Source: Rhynchonema sp. JSB1_4 (Eukaryota > Nematoda > Chromadorea > Monhysterida > Xyalidae). From it: a stretch of 64,000 bases of DNA. The notes beneath the pieces were generated by a model. It did not search any database, had not been told where the DNA came from, and saw only the letters and a program-made list of their open reading frames with translations. The position numbers and the translations under genes are program-made. Location of the stretch: assembly GCA_030248065.1 (NCBI GenBank), contig JASAMV010000669.1, positions 1-64,000 on the forward strand. The letters run 5' to 3'. Of this stretch, positions 37,845 to 50,100 are shown one piece after another; within the stretch, counting starts at the first letter, position 1, and the number at the start of each line of letters is the position of its first letter.

Positions 37845-40800
37845 ATGAACCACCAGCAACAACGGCAAATAAACAGTCGTCCGCCATTGGCCGGTTCCAC
37901 CGTAACCCCAAACCTAGTGCTGTTTCTCTTTCTTCTGCCCGGCTTTGGCCTGCTGTTCGTTTATGTGTTTATCCCATTATGCAAAGACGCACACAAAACA
38001 CTGCAACATTGTTGGGCCGGTCGGATTACGGTACGTCACGTGACCACACGCACACGCGAGAGGCTGATTGGCTGGTGAGTTAGTTGTATGCGGTGCATGC
38101 GCGCTGGTGATGTTTCAAGTTTTCAGTGTGGTTGTTGCGTCCAATTTTTACCGGGCGTTAACTTTATAATTGGTAAATTAATTACAAAATATCGTCACAT
38201 CAAAAAAGCTGAGTGGCCAAGTGAATCCCAGATCTTCCGCGCAGCAAAATTTTTTTCGTTGCTAACGATGCATCGTGACGGTTAGTCAAATCATTGCCAC
38301 AGATGCGACCGCACAACATCGAGAAATGAACAACCCTAATTCCATCCTCAAATGACGTCATATAATTTTGAAACTGGCCTAAATTCTTCAATCTCTCTTT
38401 ACCACCTGCTGATGTTGAACCGAACGGAACCGGTAGATTGCCCAATATCTTTAGTGTCTTGCATACGTGCAGACCACGAACCAAAACCTTTCATTTTCAA
38501 CAAACGTGTCTGCAATATCTATAAATAATACCCTGGGTGTCCACCAAAATTGTGGAGAACTACTGTATTATTGTTGTGCCTTGTCTGGCCCCACCCACGC
38601 TAAAATACCGATTCAACTCAGCCAAAATTTCTGGCCAATTTTCGGCGCAGCATGATGTCTAATACTGACAACATCACACAAATCAAATAATATTGACTTG
38701 AATTATAAATTGCACAAATCCTAAAACGTGCACATTTAAATCACAGCATGCGATTTAAAAATATGTTGGGCCAACTGCGCATGGCGCGAATTTCCCCCAG
38801 TTTTTGCGGATTGCGGCTTTCTTCAACATGGAACACGTGATGATGACGACAATAATTTCAAACACTAATCCTGTTTAGCCAAGCTAATCCCCGTTTAAAG
38901 CTACAGGCCGCGCTGAAAAAGTAGCCAGTGTCACATTAGAGGGTTCAAATCGGAATATACAATACATGTATGCAGGCCACGCTGCGAGAAGTTGGCGTTT
39001 TCGGACGTGCACCCCAGTCTCGAGATATCAGTGTTAATCCGTCTTGAACCGCTGTCCTCTATGTGACAGGAGCGGCAAAAGGGCGCCTCAGGAGCGCTCT
39101 ATCGAAATCTCCACGTACCTAATTACCATCCAGGCCACTGTTTACGCACATATGCGCGTCGTGTGGACCCTCCATGGGTGTTCCAAACTTCTCACCAATG
39201 GGTCCCGGTCTGCGAGCTCATTTTCGCTCAGTAAATACCTGAACGGCAACTTCCAGCAGGATATGGTTCCATTTGGCGGGGTTTGCACCTGACTTTGGTC
39301 ACTGTCTCTCCATCCTTGTTTAGGTATGTGGTCATGTGTGAACGTGTATGAACAAATATTAGCTCAAAATTATTGTGCTTATCACTGCCTGACGTATGTA
39401 TACCAACGCGCGCCCGCGTGCGATTTCCGGTTATTTCTGCGGTCGCCATAGTTGGCAAATTGGTGGGTCCCGTCGGTTAAATGGCTTGATTGGAAAATTA
39501 AGATGGGCCCTTCAAATGACCATCTATGCTGCCCGACGTGAAACTCTTCCCACTCGTGGTGGGCACACACGGACGTTTCCGATTCTTATGCATAGGTATG
39601 TATACATACCTCTGTATGTTGTTCCAGTGGCTCTGTCTCTGTATTATTGTTGTAGTCAATACAGGTTGACGTCTCGATAAACTACGTACATACATCATAT
39701 AGGACCAACTGATTCTGTATGACTTTACACACGACTGTTTCGAACTGGTGGCTTATGGCGGACTTATGTAGGTTGAACACGGAAATATTTCCGTGTTTTG
39801 AGTTCCGTGAAAAATTGTCATAATCGCACGGAACACGGAAATATTTCCTTGGCACGGAACACGGAAATAACGCAGGCATGCAAACGGTGCTTTCGAGTGA
39901 TGATGACAAAAGCCAGCGTGCTGCAGTCAAAAGTTTGCGTGTTGACGCGAACAGCAATAATTTTCATGGAAATATTTCCGTGACACGGAAATGAGTGAAA
40001 TAATTTTGTATGGAAATTATTTCCGCGTTCCGGTTTCCGTGCTTAACCTAAGTCCGCCCTTACACAATATGGTCAAACTTAGGGTCACCGCATTGGCGAC
40101 AGACATTAACGTGAGTATACTGTACATACATGATCGAACACCAACAAAACTGAAACCTGTTTTTCTGATGAGTTACATAGGATCTCAGCTACCTATACGT
40201 GAACGTTGAGAGATGCATCCTACATATACTGTACCTCGATCTCTACTTTCTCGTATTCAAACGTAATTCACAACTTTTGTTGACAATAATACTGATAGCA
40301 TGCAATTAGCAAATAAAAAGTGAGCACCATGTACATACATACATAGTTCCTCACGGAACGAGTAACGCTTCCAGGCAAAGCGAAGTATGTAACGGAACAC
40401 ATTTTGACACAAAATCAGTTATAGATCGCCAATAGGCGCCGATCTTCGTATAAACACGTTGCTTCGAGTCAACCTGTGGCCTAAACAAAGCAAATTTCTG
40501 CTTTATTTCTTGGTTTTAACCTTCAGCTCTGGATCAGCCTGGCGTCAGTGACGGAGGAAAACAACAACTTTCGTGACTCAGGCCGGTATGCACCTTGCTG
40601 GCATGGCGGGTCGGGCTTGGTCGAGGGTGCAAAACGGGTTGTGCCATATCTTGCTATATGTTGTTGGTTCTGTAGCTTGATCCAGCGTAAAAGTTGCTCC
40701 CTTGTGAGCAGTGAGAAACTTATTTTACGCTAGACAAAATCACAGAATCATCGCAAGTTGACCCAACTCACATTTTTCACCACTGCCAGCCCACGTTGCT

Positions 40801-43800
40801 AAGCACTTGCACTTGCTAAGCTCAAAAATTTGTCGAATGTCGAATTTTTCTTTCATGGACAGGTGATTACGCTAAGCACGCGCTTATCAATTGACCTCCA
40901 CGAAGCCCAATGGCGGGCCCATGCGCGCCAGAATTTTCTTATTTTGACCAATAAGCAACTCCAGGTCTGCTGTAAGACTTTTGGCAGATTATTTAGCCAA
41001 GAAAATGTCTGCCCTTCATTGACATTGTCACAAAGTGATGTGGCATATTGGTTCAGAGACATTGTGCTTATATGGTAAGGTGTGGTTCATTTTCGTTGCA
41101 TTCTCGTTCCACATCTTAGGTATACCAGGTGTTAGTGTGGCAAAGAAAATCTCCGCCGTTTTTTATCTTTCGCGCGCCCGGCGGCTCTCAATTAGAAACG
41201 CGCTCCGGTGTATACATATATCGCAAGCAGCCACACGCTGTCGGCAAAATTATGGCTAATTGTTTTGTCGTCAGCGCAAATCGTCAACAATGGTGGTCAA
41301 CACAGGCAGCCCTGAATGAGCGCGAGTGGCACGAAGGCTGAGGAGTTGACGATTCGTGTTGACCACATGAATATAAGGCAATTTGGCTCCCTTTTCACTC
41401 AGCTCTGCCTGGTATCAACATGATAAGATCTCAAGCACTGCCACTGCGACCGCTTATTAGAAGCGCTTCTGGGCTCGCGGCTGGTTTTGTTTTGAAATAC
41501 ATTTGCACAGTCTGCCTTCATTATAGTGACAAGATCGCACCCGCAGGCATTGCCGGCCACTTTGGAGAAAATTTTCATTTGCAGCGGGTTATTGAAAGAC
41601 GTTAACAGTAGGGCGGGGTTTTCAAGCGGCTGGTCGCTCTAAAAGTACCACTGCACCTGTACAGTACCATGGAGGTTCACTATAAAGAGGGTACACCGTA
41701 TCAGCATGCAGACACAAAAGCATCTCTCCTGTTATATGTGATATTGTCTATGAATTGTGGCCAAATTCCACGCGCGCGCTTTATATGAACTTCCGCAACA
41801 ACACCTCTTGCAGATCGCTTTAGGCCAATCAATCAGAGTGTTGCACCATTGCCCACGTTTAATCGATTCTGCCATAGACGGCAAGTGAGACGCCCACGCC
41901 ATGCACGACAAACGATGTCGTTTTTTGCAGCGTGATGAGTGTTTGATGAAGGAAGATCCTTTCTTCAAAATTTTATCCAACAATTCTTTTTCGTTCGTTC
42001 GCCAATATCCACAAAGCGAAAACCCTTCCCCATGGATCAGACGGCGCCAGATCCACTACAGTAACCTGATCGAACCACAGTAACCGCTACGGTATATGTA
42101 CGTAGCTATAGTTGTGATTTACACAAAAATGGTGCCCCAAAACAGTGCGCCGAAAGTTATGCGACCAAAAGATTCGCGGAATGGACCACCGACCGGTACA
42201 TCTCGTGACCCGAGTGCCCCACCACCCATCACACGTATGTGGCGGGTGCTGTCGCCTTACTGGAAACTGCACATGGAACGCGTTGGATTTGCGCCCATTG
42301 AAAGGTAATGTTTTTGAGATGGCGTACATCATCATGACACCTTGCACAGCTTTAAAATACAATTGCCCACTATGCGCGTTTTTTTAGAAGACTCGGACAA
42401 TTTTAGCGTTTTTCTGCTGATTTTTGTTCTTCATGCGATCTTTCGTCTGAACAACATCTATACTACTAAAACAGGAAGACGTATGCATGCGTGTGTATGT
42501 ACATATGTGTGTGGCCCCCTCCCTCCGGAAGGGCGGACGGGTCAATTTTCACGGGTAGTAGCTTTGGGTATGCTAACGGGTCTTCGGGGGGGGGGGGCAC
42601 GTCACGGGCGCGGCGCTGTAGCCGGGCCGCAGGCACGGGTCCCGATTAGTGGTACACTGAAGGAGATAAAAGAGGCCCCGAACAGTTGATGCTCATTATA
42701 TAAGTTGACAAACCTTCAGCTCAACTCCACATCAAAACCAACTCTTCCTAGATTGTTTTCAAATCCATTAAATGACTCACACACATACGGGTGGTGTAAG
42801 GATATAATCATACTCTTTTCACGATTTTCCACAGCCAGCTTTATCTCACGGTACACCTCCTTGCTGTGCATCAGAGCAGAAAAATTATGAAAATACATCA
42901 GATGTACGGTATGTAAGTCAAAACTTCCCGCCAGATTTACAGAAGTATACATGCATTATGTATAATACAATTGACTTTGTACATTTGTGCGCAAAACTCG
43001 CAAGCGGCGAACGAAGAGAACAAACACCGAGCCGAACACGCAAATTACACCATGATTAACTCATACCATGAATCTGACCCGTATGCTTGGTCTCACCAAT
43101 AAATCTCAATCCAGAGCTCAATCGCAACCTGGGAGGCAACGCCAACTTTATATAGAATCTGTAATATCGACATTCGCCTGAGCTTGTTTTGCTCATACGA
43201 GTCTTTGCCATCGAAGTTAACTATGTATGTCGTAACTATTGTATACATGACAGCGCCATTTTATTTTAGGCATCGCTTGTATTATCGTCTTTAAGTGTTT
43301 GTGCGTTTGTGCTGCTGAAGAGCTACCTAATATTTATCTGATTATAATTACGCTTGTGTGCACCTGCTTATGGTTGTGCGCTGAATCACGCATTTTACCC
43401 CTGTCGCACGCGCTTTCGCGCAAGTACACGAAATCAAACATCAGCTGCCGGAGCCCATGAGCGGCAGCAAGTATATTCGGATTTGCTTGGATCGGGCCCA
43501 GATCTTTGATCTGCGCCAATGTTTTTTTTCGAGAGCTCCGAATTGGACCGGCGTAAAAAACTCTATCCAAGCTTTCAATCAACAACTTTCAAGCTGGTCG
43601 AATGTACAATTTTTACTTATATATCAACAAATCCACAACGGGCGGTGCCCCCGACCAAACCCCGAACATGATGTGGACCCATTGTGTAGCCAAAGTGCTC
43701 ACAATTCTGTACGTGTCTCTTGGGATTGGGACCGATCTTGTAAACGTACTAAGGCGGCGTTCCATCTAATGCGTCATAACTGAGAAAAAACTTTGAAGTT

Positions 43801-43913
43801 ATGCACACATGCGTTCAGTTTACCAGACGTATACCTATCCGGGACCACCAACCACGTAATCCTGATGATTGAGCAGTGTTACTGTTCCCGCAAGCAGCCG
43901 AAGCCGCGCGCCG
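37845..43913 (+). CDS. Probable ZP-domain membrane protein, six exons, 3' end not found
   Basis: Proposed exons: 37845-38030, 40527-40585, 42146-42304, 42350-42407, 43445-43520 and 43827-43913, all GT-AG with matching phases (0, 2, 2, 0, 1, 1). Exon 1 begins with ATG after AAAA and encodes a short Gln-rich N-terminus and one hydrophobic helix (LVLFLFLLPGFGLLFVYVFI), a signal anchor or signal peptide. The next two exons are Pro/Arg-rich. The last three resemble the second half of a ZP module: MRVFLEDSDNFSLPEPM, then strands leading to VYLSGTTNHVILMIEQCY, as in the family's F-D-x-F ... L-V-E-x-C-Y/W core. The later ZP cysteines and C-terminal helix are not seen. Reading on past 43913 stops at 44003, giving a shorter end. 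A 303-bp element sits in the second-to-first-exon gap. Exons 3-6 are firmer than the link to exons 1-2. An ATG at 42129 could be a separate start. Confidence 0.5.
39756..40059. mobile_element. TIR element with CACGGAAATATTTCCGTG words, TTA duplication
   Basis: The ends GGCGGACTTATGTAGGTT and AACCTAAGTCCGCCC are flanked by TTA (39753-39755, 40060-40062). Both arms and the middle carry the word ACACGGAAAT and its complement, often as a perfect palindrome. It lies in a proposed intron of the ZP-like gene. Confidence 0.8.
40682..40734. repeat. Small AGCGTAAAAG hairpin
   Basis: CCAGCGTAAAAGTT and AACTTATTTTACGCTAG form a short hairpin related to the one in the transporter gene at 51209-51273. Confidence 0.5.
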
Positions 43914-44110
43914 GTGTTTTTCCTTTGTGTCATTTTCATGGCTTTTTTATCATTTGTTGCCGCATAAAATCAGTGTTCGTTATTAGAAGGTTCAGTGCTT
44001 GCTAACTGAGGTACTTCCGTTTTTAAATCAGATAATCAAAAAAAATTAAAACTCGTTGTGCACAACAATCGTCGGTATGGTTGGTGTATTGTACTGTATG
44101 CGTACAGTTA

Positions 44111-45258
44111 AGGCCACTTTATACTTCGTCTCGTTGCGATACAAAGAACAAAAAACGCTGTATCGTTTCCCCTTTGTATCGAAGGTCGTTTATACTGGTT
44201 CCGAGACAACACACATTCGATACACAAAAAAGTATAAATGACGTAACGCGACACGCGCAACGAGACAGCTGTTTTGTCTCGCCGAGACAAGATCTCGGGA
44301 GTTGAAAAATCTCAACTTGGATTTGTCTCGTCATTGTTTTTTCGCCGCTAGAAAGCGAATTGTTGTCTGTTTTTGGTGTCGTTGGGTTTCGCTCAACCTG
44401 GTGAATCCGAAAAACAAAGAAAAAGTTGAAAAAGTTCCCGATTGAAAAAATGGTACAACCGGGAATTGAACCTACTTCATCGGCCCTCTAGGCCGGTGAC
44501 CTACCACTGAGCCACCCTTGTTGACATACGTCGGCTGTAAACCAGCAATATAAACCATTGCAGCGTGCTGCACAGATAACGTTGAGCGCTCTGTTTGACT
44601 TTGACTGTGTGATACAGAAAGGGTCGTGTGTTGATTGTCACACTGCGTTGGTGTGTGTGTGTGTGCCTGGCCGCCTGTCTCAACAAGGCGACGGTGCGTT
44701 GCATTGCCTGATGCGCATACATAAGTATGCGAGGAATGCCACTGATTCACACCGAGTTATCATAGCAAGGAAGGTTGAGGTTGAGCACAACTTCAAGTCC
44801 TGGTTTTAATTACAAAGTATTGCTGGCAATAGTGGTGTTTGGAAGCCAAAGAATAAAGTCAGTCAGTTCCCCCCTCCCCCCCCCCCCCGCCCGAATCGGA
44901 GCGAGCGACGGTGTTCGAAAATGAGATGGTGATTCATGTTTGATTGTGTCAATGTGTCCCCCAATTTTTTCAGAACTTTTCATTGGTGTTCTCAGTGCAC
45001 AACAGCACCAGGAAAGGCATTTGCCAAGCTTGCCTAAAATTACGGGCCGAAACAGCCTTCTATTTGTTAATTGTTCTTTCTCTTTCTTTGCGTTTGTCGC
45101 GGGAGAGAACATCCGCGACAGACGCAACAACGCAACAGCCAGAAACACTGCGCAACAAACGACAACCGATACACAGTATCGCAATGTTCTTTGTTGCGGC
45201 TTGTTCTGGGTGACATTTTGTTCTTTGTATGGCAACGAGACGAAGTATAAAGTGGCCT
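44111..45258. mobile_element. 1.15-kb TIR element (AGGCCACTTTATACTTCG family), copy 2
   Basis: TIRs AGGCCACTTTATACTTCG are flanked by perfect TTA duplications (44108-44110, 45259-45261). The orientation is opposite to the copy at 13966-15013. It carries GTCTCG/CGAGAC and CGATAC words, a tRNA-like module (44449-44518) and a C-rich tract near 44873-44889. No protein gene inside. Confidence 0.85.
44449..44518 (-). ncRNA. tRNA-like Pol III module, second copy
   Basis: The minus strand reads A-box-like TGGCTCAGTGGTAGG and B-box-like GGTTCAATTCCCGG, ends ACCATT and runs into TTTTTT. The anticodon-equivalent loop reads AGA after a T. The acceptor pairing is more decayed than in the copy at 14606-14676. 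Confidence 0.55.
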
Positions 45259-45439
45259 TTACTCATTCAAAATTTTCGCATTTGCTATTCGAATTGCATT
45301 CCCAAACCGCCACGTCTATGCCCACCACAGCCAGAAGGGCACCGCATTTATTTGGACTTAATTGGCTAACCAACTAGCGTAAATGTCCCAAATTGGTATA
45401 TTATGCACCATTGCGATGTACATACATCTATACTTTGAC

Positions 45440-45605
45440 AATTATTTTGGGAGAAACTTTTCAAAACGATTAACCTGCTCCGTAAAGCGCATGATGCGTG
45501 CACTGGATAGCGAGCGGTCACGTGACTTCTGTAGACATAGTGCACGCATCATGCGCTTTATGGATCAGGCAATGCGGTTGAAAAGTTTCTCCCAAAAGAA
45601 TTGCC
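45440..45605. mobile_element. 166-bp hairpin MITE
   Basis: Arms containing TTGGGAGAAACTTTTCAA and AAAGCGCATGATGCGTGCAC are mirrored almost perfectly, leaving only a 35-bp loop. Confidence 0.8.
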
Positions 45606-45639
45606 AGAGCATATGTACTGTAAATTATTCAATTGCATG

Positions 45640-46343
45640 CGCAACCAGTGGTCAATAAAAAATTTTTTATTCGAACCCCATTTTTTAAAAAAAAAATTTT
45701 TATTTAAAAAATTTTTTTTTGATTCCAGCCAAAATCTGCCCAACACGGTAAAAAATAGGGGTATTTTTTGTTACATACCTAATGTGTTCTAAGTGCATAT
45801 AAAGCACAGGTGATACGAAAACCATGCTATCCAATGGTCGATAAGTACCAACCATAGTCAGGTACACACCCATACCCTTCCCCAGGTGGTGCGGGTGTGA
45901 TGGTATGGCTTCCTGATATTCGGGATGGGAATTTTGGGTGAAATTATGACGTCTAGGTACACGACCAATGCAAATAAGCTGCACATAGTGTGAAATTAGA
46001 GTGAATACAAAATAGAATCACTCCTTTTGGGTCTGGGGCATGGATAAGTAAATGCCCACTCAGTCACATGTACGTGTGTAGTCATATGCGAGGCCCTGTG
46101 AGTGTGCGCACTATGTCTAGATGCCACAAAACAACGATTATGGCACCCAATACACCCATGGTAGGGTTAGGTGATGTCAACAGTAGCAATTTTTATGCCA
46201 AAAATAGCACTTTCAGAGCAAAAAAATCGAGAAGTTTTCGAATTTTGAAATAATAAAAAAAATTTTTTTTAACTTTTGGAACGAATTTTTAAAAAAAAAA
46301 AATTTTTTTAGTAAAAAAATTTTTTTAAACCACTGTGCGCAAC
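45640..46343. mobile_element. 700-bp element with extreme A/T arms
   Basis: The outer ends GCGCAACCAGTGGT and ACCACTGTGCGC are roughly complementary. Just inside each lies a block of alternating long A and T runs (45656-45721, 46250-46327) able to pair. A 94-codon minus-strand frame (45700-45984) fills part of the interior but shows no family motif. Confidence 0.55.
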
Positions 46344-46401
46344 AGACCGCTGCACATGCGTTATAGTATGAAAGGAAGTCAATTCTGCCTGAATGAAGCT
46401 G

Positions 46402-46895
46402 TAGTAAAGCTTGTCAGCTGGCAACAGTATTTCACTTCACATGTCAGCAAACTATGTCAGCAAGCTTTGTCAGCAAGAATTTTTAGTACTTAGGCTTCCA
46501 ATGCAAAATAAAAGATGAGATAGGCGAAAAAGCTTGCTGCCATACACTGTATGAGTAAAAACGAATGGAAGATAAACTAATACATGTATTATGCGTGCAG
46601 ATTGTGTCTTTTTTGCGATTCCCCAACTTACTTTTAGGCTACGGCATAGGCTCTACCAAACGAGTTGGGGACTTATTTTTAGGTTCAAACACCTAAACCT
46701 GAAAATATGTTCAGCACTGCAAAAGGAGAGACAACATACTGTATGTACACAATTTGCGATACGTGTATTGTTTCCCCTTCCATTCGTTTTTTACTGTTGT
46801 CACCAAACACATGTCAGCAAAACCTATCCAGCGTGTTGTATGGCAACATTCTTGCTGTCAAAGTTTGCTGACATGCCATTTACTGGCTGACAACA
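46402..46895. mobile_element. TIR element with TGTCAGCAA words
   Basis: The left region carries four copies of TGTCAGCAA or close variants; the right region carries the same word in both orientations (ATGTCAGCAAAA, TTTGCTGACAT) and ends TTACTGGCTGACAAC against GTAAAGCTTGTCAGCTGG. Noncoding. Confidence 0.6.
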
Positions 46896-47144
46896 GAGAA
46901 CCACAAACTGTCTTACTCAAGTTTTTTTTGCGATGAAAATCCCACCTCGGCTCCCCATATGTATGTTATCAGAATGACACCAAATATGTATTGCACCAGC
47001 GTGCATCAATAATGAAACTACTGCGTGACATTGAGGAACTGCCCAGTGCCAGGCACGTGTCGTTTGACATTACAGTATAATCGTTCAGCTACCGTAACCC
47101 ACATCCATTCCAGGGCCGCAGCGCCGGCCAACAACGTGCTACAG

Positions 47145-50100
47145 ATGGCGCGCAACTGGCGGCTGCCGTTCATCGGACAGATCCGAACCGAAACAGTCCT
47201 GCTGATCATGACCTTGCTCGCGGTCATTTTCGGCACCGTCATGGGACTGCTGTTGAACCCGATCGTTATGGGCGAGTCACTCAGTCCGAGAACCAAACTG
47301 TTCTTGGTCAGTGTCGCGATTTTTTTAGATTTTTGGACTTTTTTGGATGATTTGTCATTTTTGCGATTTTTGCGTAGTTCAACTCAAGAATTGACGATGG
47401 CCCGTTGTGTTTATTGAGCAAAATTTTCCGTATCAGAGATTATTCATGAAAATTTTCCCTCACTTGCTCAAAATCTTCGAAACGGTGCATTTCACATGCC
47501 GAAAACTATCCACGGCATCACATTGTGAAACATCGCAAAATAAGCGACAGGGCCTGCCCTATCCTATTCATGGTGACATTATCGGGACCCGGCAATTTTG
47601 GGAGACCATGAAGATGATTCAAAATACTAGGGATGCAATTCAGGATATTTGCGGCAGATTGGGCACCAAAATACTGTATGTGCATGTAGGAAACATAATC
47701 ACAACATATGTACATGTATATAGACAGGCTTTCATCAGAGGTTCACTGTAAAGAGGGTGCACTATGTTCCCTAAAAAATGAACTGTACTTTGCAACAATG
47801 GCCGAATTTAAATTTGCAGGAATTCCCGGGCAAACTGTTCTTGCGAATGCTAACCATGTTGATTGTACCACTGGTCATCTCATCGAATGTCAGTGCGATT
47901 GCGAGCCTGAATGCCAAGGCGGCCCGCGCGTTGACGTGCATGACCATGATGTACTACATCAGCACAACGTTCTCGGCGGTCATTCTCGGTCGGTGGTTGT
48001 TTATAATTGGCGTCTGAAACATCATGCATACATGTAGTTGATCGACTGTTGACAAAGCCCTGCTACAGTATATTAGTCAGCGATAGTACATGCTTATCTG
48101 AGTTTTCTGTCTGGAGCCCCACGTGGCGCTAGGTGTGGACCAATTTTTATCCGAACACATCCTGGATGGAAAATTTCCGGTTGGTGTGTCGACTGCCCGA
48201 CGTTTCACAACTGGATGGCCGAATAGTTACAGTAGCACAAAGAACCATCTGGGGTAGGCAGCTGCAACAACAAACAATCAATAATCGGCTTTCATTTCCA
48301 GTGTGCTCCCTTTATACCATCGCATACACCACGCTTTCATAGAAGTAGAAATAGAACTGGAACTGGAACTACATTTTATACATATACTACATATTCAACC
48401 TCTTTTCATGTCCATACTTTGTACCGATTTCGTTAACCATCTCCAGGCGTGACGCTGGCATCAATGATCAAGCCGGGCACACCGCGAGGCTACAATTTCA
48501 CCACCAAGGCCAGCGTGAGAAACAAGTTCAACAGCCGGCTGTCCGTGGCTGAATCGCTGTTGGACCTGCTGAGCAACATGATACCGAAGAACCTATTCAT
48601 CGCCACATTTCAAAAAGAGGGTAATAAAGGAGGGCATTGGATTTTTCACCGCCGCTTCAGATGATACCGTGATACCGGGTATTGAATATCTGTTTCGGCC
48701 ACGAAGCGCTTTGTGCTGTCTCGGATAATTCGAGATACCCCCCTTAGGCCGACGAGCGTTAACGTTCAAAATTAGCTGCCTGGTAAGAACACGAATATGC
48801 TGGGTGACATTTCTGGCATCAGTAAATCCTAAAATACAAAAGACATCTGACCAAGGCGAATATGTATGTATATAAAATACCAATCCAATCACCCAGTTTT
48901 ATGCCGGGTTTGCGTTGAACTGAGCCAAATATTTCCATCCCTTAATTGTTCTTGCAACATCGGCATTTTCGCAGCGGCCGCTTAACAAGCTTTGTCGCAC
49001 TTTCAGGCCTGAAACGTTTGTATCACAACCAGTCGAGTGATCCGAACTCGCTGCCGCCGCCGAATGTCACGATTGACGACATCAACAAATTCATTACGGT
49101 CATTGCGCCGGGAACGAACATTCTCGGTGAGTTACATACTGGTTTTCCCGCTTTTTTGTACATTTATTTACTCATGTATGTGTTGAAATGATGATCAGAA
49201 AACCACCATGGGGTTGTCGTGGTCAAAAAGCTCACAGACGGATCTCCTTGCACAACATTGGGTTGGTGGAAGTTTGAAGACATTCTACACCACTTATTAT
49301 GCCAATAAAGTGACAACAAGGCAAAAATGAATTTCGAAAACTACACATTTGCATATATTTGTGCATTAATTTTTTGTCCATCCCTGTGCAGGTCTGATCA
49401 CGTTCTCGATTCTGTTCGGTTTCGCCGTCCACAGTCTCGGCCCGGACGCGGCGGTGTTGGCCGATCTGTTCCACGCCACCCGCCGAGTGGTCACCTATCT
49501 CATTTCGATTGTCATTTGGTTCAGCCCCATTGGTTGGTGTGACGGTTTTTATATTGTTTTTTTATTTTTTATTATTGCATTACAGTCCACCCTACAAATA
49601 GTGACATATGGTCGTTAACCGCGCCTATTTTTGGTCATCATAAAAGAATGTTCAACATATTGCGCGTTGCGCTGATTGGGAGGTAAAATGGCAGATCGCG
49701 CTCCATGCTGTTCGAGAAGGATGTCACTTTACAAAGAGGAATGGAAATGAAAAACAACGAAAAATATAAAAATTTCAACCATGTATGTAAAGTCCTTTTG
49801 CAGGTATTCTGTGCCTGATAGCGGCCAATCTGGCTGCCACTGAGAATCTGGCGACCAGTCTTCAAACGCTCAGGTACGCGTACGCTCACAGGGAGCCTAT
49901 AAAAAAGAATTTTTAACAATTTTTTTACCTTGAAGCATACCTAATTTACAAATTGCAAAGAAAATTTCCGTTCAGTCTCTACGTGGCCACCGTAATGACC
50001 ACACTGTTCATCCACGGTTGTATTGTGCTGCCGACATTATTATTCTTGTTCACCGGTGCGTTTTCTGTTCTCTTCCTTTGCGTTTGGTTCCGGTTCCCGG

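Noticed and set aside
39251..39334. Plus-strand segment encoding GYGSIWRGLHLTLVTVSP with a GTATGT donor
   Set aside because: Its phase does not fit between exons 1 and 2 of the ZP-like model and the opposite strand is equally open.
40830..41078. Overlapping 82- and 69-codon frames on opposite strands
   Set aside because: No strand preference, weak splice sites and no motif; treated as intronic DNA of the ZP-like gene.
42716..42952. 78-codon minus-strand frame with good codon character
   Set aside because: No partner exon in phase on the minus strand; it lies in an intron of the plus-strand ZP-like model. It could still be an exon of an unseen gene.
43445..43783. Reading exon 5 of the ZP-like gene on as one long exon (to 43783)
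   Set aside because: The phase-1 donor at 43521 joins perfectly to the exon at 43827, and the resulting protein fits the ZP pattern better.
45893..45950. Possible next ZP exon after the strong acceptor CCTTCCCCAG
   Set aside because: It lies inside a TIR element, lacks the expected cysteine and stops quickly.
45700..45984. 94-codon minus-strand frame encoding a plausible hydrophobic stretch
   Set aside because: It lies inside the A/T-armed element, begins in a T run and has no matching exon nearby.
46994..47090. ATG-initiated segment MKLLRDIEELPSARH upstream of the transporter
   Set aside because: No donor gives the phase 2 needed to join the acceptor at 47113; ATG 47145 was kept as start.
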